From: Lethocerus indicus
Lineage: Eukaryota; Arthropoda; Insecta; Hemiptera; Belostomatidae
Assembly (NCBI GenBank): GCA_019843655.1
Contig: JACDQD010000004.1
Span: 27,911,872-27,975,871, forward strand
Length of the DNA: 64,000 nt
Direction: 5' to 3'
The translations under genes were made by a program, and so were the position numbers. The notes under the pieces are model-generated. The model did no database searches. It was not told the origin of the DNA and saw nothing but the letters and a program-made list of their open reading frames with translations. The stretch's first letter is position 1. Each line of letters begins with the position of its first letter. Shown here in pieces: positions 1-13,973 of this stretch.

Positions 1-3000
1 TTAATGAAACTATTTCTGGCTTCTGCTTCCAGACTTGTTTCTGATTGTGGATTCTATCACGTTAAATATGAAGGAATACGCTAATTTAACACCCCTTTGA
101 GATTATATTTAAAAACGAATGGTAGGGTTAGACTTATTGAGCCATATTAAAGATTTTAACCCGTACAGGGCTTAAATTATTACGTAACTAATAAAGACTA
201 TTTAAATTTAAACGATTATTTAATGTATTTTTTCAGAAAATTTGATCTATATATTAATTATTTAGATTAATTTAAAGGCTGGTGAAAATCTAAAGACCGG
301 TTTTTTCAATATATTTGCTCATAAAATATATTTAAAAACACGTATTATGTACGTACAAAGGCAGTATTTCCAAATTTTTCCTCCACATACTGCGGAGATT
401 AAAGTATGCAGGGAATTCAAATATGCTCTCGTTGGGAACTTTGCAGTGGGAGAGTGTTAATTGAATTCAGTGGCCCCCTTCCACGCAAGACTGCTCTTAC
501 TAAGTGGTGGCCCCGGACACCGATGCTACAATCCCCATTACCCGGGTACCCACTAATAACGGGTACTTCCCCTGTATTATATTTCCCCTCTTTATCGAGT
601 ATCGGCTGTTCAAAGGGTGGTTCAAACCATCTGGCTCTTCACCCTCAGTCAAGAGCTTGTTGAACTGGATGCAAGGATGTTATTGAGTGGTATTTTATGT
701 GGGGTCAGAAATATTTTTTTTGCGAACGTTTCGGCTTGACGCCATCCGTCCCTTCTCCAGTGTCACTGCGGTCTTACTATTATTCGCTTTTCGGCCCTTC
801 GTTAGGCGAATGACCCCCAATGTTCAAACGGGGCCCTCTCTCGTCCCTGAGTTTTGAACTTTACCCGAAGCGAGATAAAGCACGGAGTGAACGGGGCTGG
901 GAAGTCATTGGGCATATTTCAGATTGGGGATGTCGGCCAAACCAGTCGACCGTGAACCAGTTCTTAGGCCCGAGCAAAACCACAACCACAACCTTCTACA
1001 CGAACACACCTTTTACATATTCCGTAGCCGGCGTAAAATAATACAGTTTTCTATCTGTTGTTCAATCTGGGATAATTTCTAACGAGCGAAATAAACAAAC
1101 CAATTTGTCTTACCCAAATCACTCCACAAAAAAACATTCCTAAAAAGTTATTGGAGCACAAGAAAATCTTTCTTCTTCACAAGGATATTGCAAAAAGATA
1201 TCCCATTGGCATTTTCCACTAGAAAATAGAATTTGTCTCCTTAGAGAAAAATACAAATCAAATAAACCCAAGAATGAGTAAAACCACCCTAATATATGAT
1301 TAAAATAAAATAACCGTGATTAAATAATAAAGAATAATGATTTGACAATAGTAATATTATAATGCAATAAATTAATAATAAGTTTGGCCTGTGAATATTT
1401 CAATAAAACTTTGCTGGTATCATAAACTTAAATTTATTATTACTTCAACAAACCGTCATTCGCGAACGCCTTTAATGCGAAATTTATTTATTTAAATAGC
1501 ATATATAGTAAATATCCTCATTGGATATAATATATGCGTATATTCAGCTGTAAAAATTCTAAATTAAATTACTTACTTTTACTTTCTAAATTAAATTGAA
1601 ATTTAATTAATTCATACGATCTCACGAAGTAAAATTAATAACACAAGACTTACCTTAAGGAATTATTTTCCTTCTAAGCTCTAATATATTTTACTGCATG
1701 GCTGATAAAGTGGACGCTGCGAAGATTCTCTCTTGTGCTGAACGCTCCTGGGATTATGAATTTTACTTTTCATCGTGGGGTTTTAGCTAGGGGTTTTAAT
1801 CTGACCCGACCTACCTGAATGGGGAAAGTAAATTAATAACGTTTAGAAAATAATTCGAGTAGAAAATAAGAGGCGCTATGAGAAAGTAAAATCTTCCAAT
1901 GATAGCAAAACAAATGCAGTGTGCAATGAATTAATGAGAATGAATGAGAAGGATGAATGTTATTGGGACTTTTATACGGCGAATCGTTATGAATTAAAAA
2001 CAATGCTCAGTTCCATCATACCTTCGTACGTTTCTTGACCTTGCGTACAATGTTTTTATTTCCTTGAAACATTACGAATCATTACAACGCCTTACTCAAA
2101 ATGTACCTGGATATATTGCAGTGCATAATTCTTGAATAATTATAGGATATAGGTTTTTAAGCAAAACTTATGCAGCATATCTGGGAACGGTATCAACAAT
2201 TTTTTTCAGTTATAATGAAAACCTTATTTCGCAAATCCGTGCAAACCAAGGGTTTCATGAGTGAAAAAGTACGCTAAAACACTTACGCGTACCAGCATCA
2301 AGGAATCAACTGTGCACTTTGGGGGGGGGCTAGAATGGGAACAGAGAAAGTTCCCGACCGGAACTTTCCGAAGTCGGAAACAAATAAATCCTGTATTAAT
2401 TGGATTATCAGAGTTTGTGGGCGTGGCGGGGGGTTGTTTTCTCGAAAAAGGTATGTTTGGGGGAGAGAGGGGTATGCGCCCGTTTGTTTGTGAAAATAAA
2501 AGTGAACAAAACCTGTCCAATATTGACGGCCCCATTGACCGACGATGGATCCCCTCGGTTTCTGAAATATGAGCCGGCCTACCTTTACCTTCAGATGCTA
2601 TATTCTGTTCCAAATTTATCTTCTCCTTCCCACTTAGTTTAATACGTTTTCTGAACAATTGCAACACTACGCTCAATATCCGATTAGAGATAATCGAGAT
2701 CATTAATTAACATCGCCCATTTTCAAATCTCAAAACATGACTACCACTAAACTATTATATTTCACACGTAAAATTTGTTTGCAGCTGTAAAATTGTAGAT
2801 CTGAATTGCGGTTAATTACAATTAACTAGTGTACACACAAGTAAATTGATTGTTATTTACAAATCAGTCGCAGCTGAGGAGACTGTGTATTCCCTTGAGG
2901 AGCCCTAGGCATGTTATGAGAACAAGGCTAGCAAGCCACCCTCTTCGGAAGCGAACAGATTATCCGCATCTAGAACAGACCACGTCAGGTTAATTAACAC

Positions 3001-6000
3001 AATGTCTAAACTGACTAAATTAACATTGTCATAACGTAAAATTAGACGAATTACTCATTATAGTTAATGATCAGAAAATTTATCTTCTCGGGATTATAGG
3101 AATGCTTAATCAGTAATAATAATTTTCATTGGAAATATTTTGACAGAAATAGAATTGTGAGGTTCTGAGAAAGTTCAGAAACATGAAAAAACGGTAAAAT
3201 GAATTCGCTCATTATTATTAAAGCTGTTGAAAAATGTTACAACGTTTTTCTTTATAACTATGTTGGTTAACTACACGACGATAGTTTATAAATTCGTTAA
3301 TAAAAAAAAAATTCGTTCATCGAAACGAACGTCTGTTTATTAAATAATAAATCTGTTATTAAAAAATAACTCGCACGACTATTAAGCTTGGAAAAATGGA
3401 AATAAATGTAATAACGGTTTTGGCCATCTAGGATTGGCATAAAGAACGGGACAATAAAAATATATTTCCTCCCGAAGTTTATAAACGCGCTTAATAAACG
3501 ATTCAAAATTTAATTATACTCGACAGTATTTCACAATGAAACTTTACTGCGTTTAATATTTGCTCGAATTCGGGCGCTCGGGCGGACATTTCAACGATTT
3601 CGTCGTTGAGAAAAATGCGCGGCTACAATATACAAGCCCGGCTGTCGGATATTTTCAATAGTAATAGGCGGGTTAAAGTTGTTACGATTTTCAATTAAGA
3701 GCTATGGGTAGAGCCTTTGTTCTGTCCGGGCCGTGTTCTCTCCGGGCAGGTATAAATCCAAAGAAAACAGGGGCGGTGGGTAAGCCGGCCCTTCAGAAAC
3801 TGCCGGATTAAAACCCTCCCGCCTCCAGTTCCCTCGGCCTCCTCCTATCTCGCCGTTTCTCGTAATTCTCTTATCCAATATCTTCTTCCCTAACGCTTTT
3901 CCTTTCTCGTTATCCCTCCATTACGCCGCCCCTCGGAGGTGTTCCTCGGAGGGAGAAATCCCCCATAATTTCGGGAGGCCGGCCCTTCGCCCGCCCAGAA
4001 GAAGAAGTTTCCGGCGCGGAAAAACTTGATAACGATTCAATTGCCGACGAATTATTGCCGAGGGTAAGAAAAACGGTATGGATGGGCGCGAAATAATAAT
4101 CCCCGATACGCCCAATCAAGACAAACTATAGGTATTGTATGTCAGGGCTGTTTCTCTACAATTCGATGCGCCTTATTACCGTAAATAAAATATTTTTTTA
4201 TGTATTGTAAAGGTTGTTTTTGCACTTATAAAAGATTCATATTGTTTAACAAACAATTAAAATCTACATTTATTTATTAAATAATCTAATTTAAGTAAAA
4301 GTTCAGTACCGTTTTCATTTGATTTGATTCTTACAACGGAATCGCAACGCACCAGAGGCATTCCCCAAAGAGGCTTACATTTTATTCGGTAACAGTAATG
4401 TTATATGATATTTTTACAGAACTGAACAGAAATTCTAAACCAATATACGAATTTAAAAAGTATTTTTATCGTCATTAATTCCGGCTCGTACACAAATATT
4501 TCGAGGATATTTTAGTGGGACAATAATGATGTTCAATACTTCAATAAATTCGCATTAACCTCATTCGAATGAACTTTCGTGAAAACCTGAAGACAGGTTG
4601 CTCGTGCTCGAATTTGTAATCGAACCTGCAACGATCCCCAGAGAGTGAAATGGCTTGCTACCGGAACTACACGTGCTAGATCAGTACCGATGCAACTATA
4701 ACATCACCGCTGCTGGGAGTTATTACCTGGTCCATCGGGGTACACCCTTGGAAGTTCCTTCACAAGTTCAATATGCCACGAGTTAGAGGATTCCCCTAGG
4801 GACTGCTCTGGAACTGATTATACACTTTCCGGATCATTCTCCAATTTGCTATACCCGGGTCACTCCACGTTCGGGACGCTGTTAGAAGGAAACTTTTAAC
4901 ACTCAATGGTATAGGTGCAACATTTATAAACATTTTTTATATTCAATATTCAACATACACATCAGTAAAGAAAAATACAATCACATAATAAATACAACGG
5001 TGCAAAAAACGTATTACTGATTTTTCCAGTTAGCTATTAAATATTTTTGGCGGTAATTCTATAATTAAACATCAAGCTACTCGGCAGTTAGTAAAATTCG
5101 GTGAAATCATATTTATTTTTTCTGACATTAATACTGGTATTGTATTAATTAACCAGTAAAATAGATAGTGCGTTTACAGAGTTTTTAAAACAATATTAAA
5201 ATATATTTGAGGATTTTTTATATAATTTGAAATGAACAATAATAATCAGTTGGCTAATATTCGGTGGGACAGATCATGCGATTGTGATGTATAGAAAATA
5301 TAAATAGGAGATTTGTCCTGAGGACCTTTATTTTTGGGTTCGAATTCTATTTTGAATCCTCATGAAATTTGTATGTTTCATTCTCTCAGGCTAAATTCGT
5401 GGTAATAGACTCGTGACAGACAGCATGGCTGTACATTCGATATTTCAACGAATAGAATCGTTTTAAAATAATGACAATAATAAAAATAAACACGTTTCTC
5501 GACTTGAATGAGCCCAATCTGGCGGTTTAAGATCAGCCAACGTGAAGGGAAAAATTGGTAGTAATTTCGACGGCTGGATTGTCATTTTTTTATTGCCGTT
5601 TGAGTAGCCGTAACAAGGCTTATTTTTTCCCGAAAGAAACCGTACGGCGATAATGACGGAACTCGGTGTCGAACGGCGAAAGTTGGCAACTCTGGGCTTG
5701 GGTTCAACTGCTGGTTTTGACAACCAGAACCCATTTAGAGACCGAAAAAAGACACAATGCACCGCACTACCCAGTTGGCGACAAGCAAATTAAGTCCGGC
5801 TGATGGTTGAATTTTATAAAATCGCGAGTACCTTTGGCCGAACCAACCATTACCGAGCCCGTATTCCGTTTTATGTTAAAAGCGGACCGTTTCGCCTTAC
5901 AACGAATAAGCGATGCGATTCTATTATTTGCTTTTTCTGTTTCTGCTAATAAATTCATAAAAAGTCTATTATTTATCGTCGGAGAAAAGGGCGGGCGACA

Positions 6001-9000
6001 TTTACGAGTCGATATGAGCGTCTTTCCAGCTGTCAATTAACTTAATGGACAAATTCACTTTCCGCTACGAAGTTTTTTTCATATTTGCGTTATTTGATTT
6101 TAACTGTATCCGAGAGGCAATTTTATCCGCCAAGGATTTGTATACGATTTTATAAAAATTATAAGTACAAAATCTGAAACACCAAGCATAAAGTAATCTA
6201 TCTTTGAATGTATTTCTCACACAAGGATTGAATAGTGAATGTATTTCGTGAATTTTTAAAATTTCAAGGCTGGAAATACAAAAATAACCCGATATTTTTG
6301 TTTATACCGTTATGGGTTTTCTCACCTGTGCTACTTTCAAAAACCCCGTTTGATCCGGTGCCAAAACGGTTTCAGCACCAGGCCGGTTAGGTGAAGTTAC
6401 ACTCAAAGTGATACTAACCAGTCAGTAGGATTTGGTTAGTATCAAAGTGAACTAATTTCACTTCTGACATGCTTAGTTCTTTTTAAATGCAGATCATACA
6501 GTGTCGGGAATTTTTTGCATGTATCTCAAAATCCACAATATCTTAATCAAATGTCCTAATATTCTGACCCTGTATTTCTTGAACACGTATATAATACGAA
6601 AAATAATTTGTTATCTATTTATTGAAAATACAAATATTTCCCCGTGCTCAACACGTCTATAAAAAGGTATCATCCTTTCCAAGGTGCCATTAATATAGCT
6701 ATTCCCGCTTTCTATTTCCATATCCCCCGTTCAGCTTTCTTATTATCGGAAAATTATTGAATTTTGCCGAGAACATTCGTTGAAGAGTAGAGATGACGGT
6801 CTTAAAATGAAACTCGGGCACTTTGCCATTTCGATATTGAATCTGAGCGTGATAGCAATAAGAGGAACTCGGAGCCGAGGGGTTTCGAGCGATTAGATTT
6901 AGTTCATCGGTATTCCAAGAAAAACGAAAACGGGGAAATTTTACTGTCTGACAGGATTTCAAAGTTGGCCGACGACCGATGTAGCGCTCCCCTTATGTTC
7001 TGGGCGATTCAATAACGGATTTTCCGAAAGCACGTTCCCATTTCCTAAAATGTCGACCGCCGGCCGTCAGTTTTACCTTACGGACGAGGCCAGGCATCTG
7101 AAATTTAATAAAGCACCGCCTAAACGTGTAGCGAATCCAATAAGGTAAGAAAGGGGAGACTGAATTTGACTATTTCTCCGCGGCTGTGAATATTTTAGCA
7201 GTTTCGGTTTCTCGCGGTTAGAACAATCCCGAGTAATATGGAGTACTCAATAATGCCGGGGAATTGATTCTAAGATACCAGGATGAGTAAGTGTAGCGGG
7301 AACTTGATTTAATTTATCTATGTATGTGTGATTGGGTAAATTAAAAATATCCTTCTGAACCGATGAATATGGATTATTTTTGAAATTCTATTAAAAATTT
7401 TCGCTTGTGTTAGAATCGGTAGGTGTCTGTGAGGAAAAGCGTACGTGAGGCGGTGCCGTATAAATGAGGACGCCTCAAGGGGGCGGAGCGGGGGCGGGAG
7501 CAGCACCTGCCTCCAGTTTACCCTTTGAAGTGCAATCAACTGGCGAATTAAGGGGAACAACCCATTCAACACCGCCGCCCAGCCTATAATGAAGCCGACC
7601 GATAGCCAACACTTCTTAGTGTGTAACTGTCCACATCTATACGCATAATATGCGTATACACAACACTATTTTAAATTCTGGCGAGTGGTGAATGAAATTC
7701 CCATTTTTTAAGTGTTTTCGAATTCAGTTAATTTTAGAAATCAAAATTTTTACTTTAATCAAAGTTTACTTTAATAGATGAAAATTAAGTTGGTGTCACT
7801 CGATTGTCCGAACAAACGTGCAAAACAAACAGCGGCCGCGAATTTATGTTTTAGTTTACATTTTAATCGTTTTAATTAAAATACAATATTGCTATCTAGG
7901 TAACTTTAATTGGTACTGCAAAACACCGTGCCTCCCGCGATCTAGTAGCTTTTCCGGCCACCGGAGTGGCTTCATTATTTTCTCTTCGCCGATCCGATTA
8001 AAATATTTAAGTTATTGAATTTCATCCCCCTCCCCTAATTGGATCCTAAATGTAAATTGTATTTCGGAATTACTGAGTCCCAGTTTATACAGTGATTTCA
8101 TTTGCAATTCCTAAATTTTATTTCCTACAATATATTCCTTCAAATATCTGCTTTTTTATATTTCGTGATTAATACAAGCACGAGTGATAATATTATACAA
8201 GTTGTTCTCAGCACATCAAGTAATTTATCTTCGGCGGGTTAGAAAGGATCGCTGTGGTAAGAAATATAATCAATCTTCACGCGATTCAAAAGAAATAAAC
8301 GCCCTTCAATATATGAACATGTACAATGTACCTATAATATTACGTATAATATTGTTTTATAAATGAGGCGAAGGTTGTATACTACTGATCTGGAGTTATA
8401 TGCACTCAATTCTTAAACAATTCAAATTAGCAAAAAATAAATTCATTAATTGCGTGTATCTCACCACCGGTGGGGTTCAAAATCACAAAAACCGGGTTGG
8501 GTATTAACAAACAAGGCAGACAATTATGTACAAGCAGAAAGAATATTTCGAGGATATGATAATTTAAAGTACATTGGTTTATGTGAACCATCGTAGCTCC
8601 TTGACCCGGCTTTAAGATCTGTTAGGCATGTGTAAACGGGCCACATTGGGCCCGCACATTACGCTTTGGTGGCCCCGCACAAGGGCCGTAACAGTCTCAG
8701 ACCTATTATCTCGATACCGTGTTCTGCTGTATCGTCTCCGTTCAACACGCCCTGACCTATGTTCAATGCCGATATCATGTTCAAATTATATAGTAAACGC
8801 GTTTCAAGCACTTATCGCTGAAAACAATATGTGTAATATGTGTAAACCACACTGCCCGGATACCAAATCCCGATAGATATATAACTCATTCTTGATAGAG
8901 TTGACTGAAAAAAAATTCAACCACACCTGGTTGGGGTTCTCTCGAAGAATGGAGTTCTTAGATGGTTTAGCTGAAAGTTCTGGCACATTAATCTTTCTCT

Positions 9001-12000
9001 TGTTGTAGTGCAATGTGCGGCGAAGAAAAATGTTCTTTGACACTGTAGAACATTTCTGAAAAGTTCTGCAAGTCGTTAGTGTACAGACCGCAGGCCAAAC
9101 TTCATCTATACATCCTTACATACACACACTGCTATCTAAATATACGAATTTAGTTTCTGTGAAACTGAGACCATCTTAAATGTATCGATTAGTCAATCTA
9201 AATTGGAGACAATTAAACCTGTTCAACAAACGCTTAATCTGTTCAACAATGTTAGCATATCTCTGATTCTGCACCCTCGTTTCCCCCGGCGTACAGCAAT
9301 TACTCGTTGGCTAATCGATAAAAGTCCACTTACCGGCTTCATTCAATTACACAGCTCTGCACGGGGTAGAGCACCGTTCGAAAGTTTTACAAGGGCCTTC
9401 GAGAAAAGGATCCTTTTAACTGTGTTCCCTGCCCTTCGCAGTTTCGTTAAAACCAAATTCAACTCGCGAAACTTAAACCCTCCCAGCTAACTTAATTCAA
9501 CCGCGTATATCCAAGTTATTAAGTATAATTTAATTCGCCGGCGCTAAAAAGTTCGATCTCGCGGAATCCATTCGTCCGCACGGGCGGCAAGTTTCAAGGC
9601 GACGTACCAACCGCTCTTATAGAATATGCATAGTGCCATGTTTCAAGTCGATTGCGCAAGACCCAAGTTTCCTCTAATCGGGTATACAAATCGTGTACAA
9701 GTTTCATTAATAACCTATTAGTCCTGCATATATATATAAACCGCAAGAACATAAAAGAAAAAAAAAGGAAAACAATTGATGTAGTCTGCCAGAAAGAAAT
9801 ACTTAACATTAAATTATATTTATAGTTATTTTCTACTTATTTTATACTTTTTAACACATACTTTGAATTATTTATTTTGGTTATGTAAATTTAAAACTAC
9901 CAATGTATTCACAAAATGGTTCCTACCCCGACTACACTGCACCCTCTGCCACGTCAATTTAAAATCGATTAATTTACCAAAATAATACAGTTTAGAATAT
10001 AGACAACAGTTGTCAGAGCATTTTCAATCACCGAACTTCTGCCAAATTCCATTCACGGGCTTGAGGCGGGGATTTGAGCAAACCGGGGAATGAATTTCGG
10101 TCGGCAGGTGCGTAGGTGGGCAAACTGATTTCGTGAATCGCGCTCGAGACTGAAACTCTCTCGCCGAAATTGTGACACAATTCGGCACTTTACTGTCACA
10201 ATATTTGTCGAATAATTCTGTCTGAAGTACCTCACAAGCGGTAGGTGGCAATTAGTGTAAACGATATTTATGCATAATTTAAGCAAACTTTACATCCTAG
10301 TACCTGTTGAACATTATCATATATTAACATCAAACTTGTAGTTTTTTAAGAAAGAAATGGAATATTTACGGCTTTTAATTATTATTTATTTTTCACCCAT
10401 GAAATTAAATTCAAAATAATTGAAAGGTGTAGTTTCAGTGTGGATGAGTAGTCAGTTTTTGAGCATTTCACAAAAATGTCTCTCTTCAAATATTTTAAAA
10501 GAGCGATATAAATTAATTATATTTTATATGTCAACTCTATAGCCTCTTGTATCTCTCGCCCGTCCGAGCTTGGATCTGAAGTTGGTAAAGTTCAGTAATT
10601 ATTGATGGGAAATGGCATTCGACCCCTGGGCTCATAATAAATACGCCACTCGCTCTAAATCACAATCTAACTTTGTCCTCCATTCCCCTCAATTACATCA
10701 ATATTCTATTCAAAGCGTCGATTCGGTTTGATATTCCAAAGGGGGTATCGTATTTTGCTTCTCACGAATTTCCCCAAGAGGCTATGATTGCGATTGATAT
10801 TTCATTCAGCCCCATAATACTCAGGAATATAATATTTTATTAGAATAATTAATTGAAATTGCTCAGTAAGACTGTTCAAATTACTCATTAAACTACAAAG
10901 ACTATTAGGAATCATCTAGGATTTCTATGGATTCCATTCAATAAATTCTAATTCAAAAATAGAAGTCTCAGACAGAACATAGAACAATTTATTCATTTGG
11001 AACATTTTATTGCGAAGAAACAAATTAAGAAATATATTTGGAATTAAAGCCAATGTCACGATTTCTAATCATCAAATATTGTATAATAAGTAACGGATAA
11101 AGCCGGCATTATATTAGTGAATAAGCCTGAATTGAATGCGATACTAACCCTCAAAACATATCGGTAGTGCGAATTTAGTCGTACTATTGAATTGAATTTT
11201 AGGTGGAATATTTCGTAGTCTTTACAACTCCACGCATAAAGATTATTTTTATCATTTGGTTTGAGTAACGTAGACACTCTACAACAGCTTAATATTTAGT
11301 ACAGTAATATTAATAACTAATATTGTTAAAAATAAATATATGTTAATTTCCTTCAGTTTCCGCTATTAATACTGATGCATTCTCACGGTAAATTATTTTC
11401 CTAAATTCGAAAGAAAGAGAGAGGGGGACAGGGAGCTTCGAAGGGCGATGGAAATGTCGACAGTATCTTATTTACATAGCTGCATTCGTAATGTCGGTCT
11501 CGTTAACGGTAGAAAATGTTGGCGGGACGAAAGGAAATGAAAAGCAGCTGCGGTGGAAAAAAGTGTGTTAATACGGGCCGTGTAATCCCCACATATCCTA
11601 TCAGTATTCCATTAGCGAAGGAGGTTAAATGAAAGGCCGGATTGACTGGAATGGTTTCAAACGTAGTGCAGGATTTGTAAACGCGAGGCTTTAGTTTGTG
11701 TATTAAAGCGAGATGTTGCTCAGTATTCATCCTCCCGAGTAAGATTAAACGACCCATATTACGTTCCAAGTCAGAAAATATTTCGTTAATAAACTTTATT
11801 AATAATAATAAAAATAATGAGCTCAAAATCTCGTCATTAAAAACGACACTTTTCCACCTCGCAAGAGGGACGCCATCGAAACGGAGGTAAAAAGTAGGGC
11901 CGAACACCTTTTTCCAACTCGCTTCTTTAATATTTCATAGAGACGTCGATAATACCTCCTTTTACCTTATTAATTAATGTTTCAACAGCATTACTCCTTC

Positions 12001-12900
12001 TTGTGCCCAGACTTTATTATCGTAGGGAGTTTTCATTTACCAAGTTTCTCTCGTTATTTAATTAAATTCCGCGTACAATTTTGATGACCCGTCTCTAATG
12101 AGAATTACCGACACTATTCAATCAACGGCGTGATATTTTCTCGCGATCATTAAATATGCATCATTGGTTTCAAAATGTTAGTTTTACTGTATTATCCACC
12201 CCTATTCTATTAATCTTTGCTCCATTCGTTTTTGGCAATCGAAGTCAGTTTTGCCGCCAAATGGTGGGCTTAATCAAGTACTTCGAGCAAAGTTATCGTC
12301 AGTTTGAACTGTAGACGGTTAGATGATTGTTAAAATAATAAATACAACACAAAGTGAGTGTGGGCTTTAAGGCCATGGGCATATAAAATTACCCGGATAT
12401 TAATAGTTTATGGCAATATAAATTATTGGTCGCGTATGTTAAGAATAGGTCAATGCCAAATGAACGAAATAATTCATGACATCAACTATTAATTTAAGTG
12501 TGTACATTCCGCTTTCATTCGTTTTTGAGTAGTATTCACTTTCTAAGATTCGTTACAAATAATTGGCGGTTCTATGGTCTCTGGTCCAAACTTTGGGCAC
12601 CGATTAGAGCCCGCGTTTTACGCGTAACACATCTCACGAGTGCCCCAATATGTACTAAGTTAAGTATTAGATACTTTATGACATAACCAAGGGGGCGGAA
12701 CGTAAGCTGTGCCGCCGGGAGAGGTCACCGCGGCGTTTAATTATTCAGAACGACGTGGGCGTTCCAAACCGCCGCATCGATCATTATCAGTTACCAGCCG
12801 CAATTGGCCTAGTTATCCCCCGTCGCTTTTTAACAGCTCCAACGGAATAAAACTGAAACTGGTTGCGGCCGTGACAAATTTCGATGTAGCGAGGAAATTC
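1..12900. other. gene-free interval, proximal part
   Basis: I find no coding sequence I can defend here. Open frames are short, lack family resemblance, and are broken by stops on both strands. The stretch alternates AT-rich sequence with CpG-containing GC patches, for example 470-1,000, 3,540-4,110, 5,560-6,040, 6,960-7,600, 8,600-8,800 and 11,400-11,900. It contains one structured patch near 6.35-6.46 kb, which is listed separately. This could be intergenic regulatory DNA or a large intron of a gene outside the window. Confidence 0.6.
6391..6461. repeat. imperfect hairpin (foldback), about 70 bp
   Basis: The inner arms are perfectly complementary over 11 bp (TGATACTAACC at 6,409-6,419 with GGTTAGTATCA at 6,434-6,444) around a 14-nt loop. 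Outer arms GTGAAGTTA (6,391-6,399) and TAATTTCAC (6,453-6,461) pair at 8 of 9 positions. A second small stem (GGTGC 6,357-6,361 with GCACC 6,375-6,379) lies just upstream. It could be a degenerate MITE-like element or a structured RNA. The mismatched middle of the stem argues against a typical microRNA precursor. Confidence 0.45.
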
Positions 12901-12944
12901 TCCCCAAATTTGAACCGACAATAGTTCCTTCGTTTACTCGTTAG

Positions 12945-13058
12945 CGGAGCAGTGTCGAGTGCAGTGCGCTGTGCTCTATTTTCCGATATTAGTGAAAATC
13001 TGCGCGCACGTATATTGGCAACCCTTTCAGAAGAGCAACAATGGGAGCCACTGGCAAG
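12945..13058 (+). other. candidate first exon, start codon and splice donor
   Basis: A GC- and CpG-rich stretch with AGTG-type initiator-like motifs (GCAGTGTCGAGTGCAGTGCG near 12,950) leads to an ATG at 13,041 in a strong context (AACAATGGG). Six codons (M-G-A-T-G-K) follow and end exactly at a GTATAG donor at 13,059. This has the form of an arthropod 5' UTR plus a very short first coding exon. No downstream exon was found by eye, so any gene would need a long intron. It may be chance. I do not recognise a family from six residues. Confidence 0.3.
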
Positions 13059-13189
13059 GTATAGTATACCCGACCCAATCCCCTATTGTTGGCTGCGATC
13101 TACTGTATTAAAGTAGTGTCCGCTCTCAGACTGTTGTTTCCCCAGACGAGTTTTCGGGATCAACATCCCCTCGGCAGAAGTGGAGCAAT

Positions 13190-13420
13190 GATCTTATTAA
13201 AGAATATAAGATCGATTAATTAACCCGCGGCCATCATAATTAATTAAACGGGCGATCATCGTCATTAGCAAGTCCTTCTGCTAATCCTTTATATAATCCA
13301 ATCAGCAAGCACAGTTAATTTATTGATTGCTCTGTTAATATTCGTGCTGATTTATAATTCGCAGTTGAGATTGATGAACGGCCGTTAGAATAGAGTACAT
13401 ATTAAAAAATAATAAATCCC
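13190..13420. promoter_or_regulatory. candidate cis-regulatory patch rich in homeodomain-type sites
   Basis: Within about 230 bp there are several TTAATTAA/TAATTA cores (13,217-13,248), TTTATTGATTG (near 13,319), CCAATCAGCA (near 13,298) and TTTATAA (near 13,351), set among CpG-containing GC blocks. The half-sites at 13,210-13,260 form a loose dyad (GATCG...CCCG, CGGG...CGATC). Homeodomain proteins bind TAATTA-type cores, and TTTATTG/TTTATAA resemble posterior Hox or Caudal sites. The density is suggestive only in an AT-rich genome, and the function is inferred. Confidence 0.25.
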
Positions 13421-13919
13421 GAATAGTTAGCCCGGGAGGATTCTTTCTTGAGCGTATCAGGACAATCTTCTGTATATCAAAGATTAATCGACAATGACAG
13501 CACTGGCAGAACGCTTTATTAGCAATGGGTGCTCCTGATGAATCGTTCTACCTTGGTCAGTGGAAATAAAACTTGATGGCACGCGCTAATTTAATAAATT
13601 AAATATGATGATTAACTAAGGATGATTCTTTACTGTAACAATTGTTATACATTCCCAGAACAATATTTTCATTGGAGCAATCCTGCGATTCATGAATTTT
13701 GTTGTATGTTCGTCCGTTCACTGGCAGAAATTATTCGGACAGTACTTTAGAGCGAAAAGGAAAATGGAGGTATTTTTTCCTGAACAATTCATAAAAGTTC
13801 CTTGAATTGTCTAAGGTGTATATTAGTAAAGCGTATATATGTGAAAATGTACAATACGCGGAGATACCGTAATAAATAAGGAATTGAAGATTACGTTTCT
13901 TTTGACCTTCTGTCCCTGC

Positions 13920-13973
13920 TCGCTGATTTGATCTTTCACAGGACCGGTTTCGGCCGCTCGCCAACTCCATTAG
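13920..13973 (+). repeat. hairpin-repeat family, single half-unit copy
   Basis: This 54-bp segment aligns without gaps to the reverse complement of 26,092-26,145, with 41 of 54 positions identical by my count. The best block is ACCGGTTTCGGC followed by GCTCGCCA. A decayed partner arm may lie at about 14,025-14,050 (GGTCTAGCAAA). It is a dispersed copy of the element at 25,975-26,145. Confidence 0.5.

Noticed and set aside
11503..11907. A 134-codon minus-strand open frame
   Set aside because: No recognised domain, composition like random AT-rich translation, and an overlapping plus-strand frame of similar quality.
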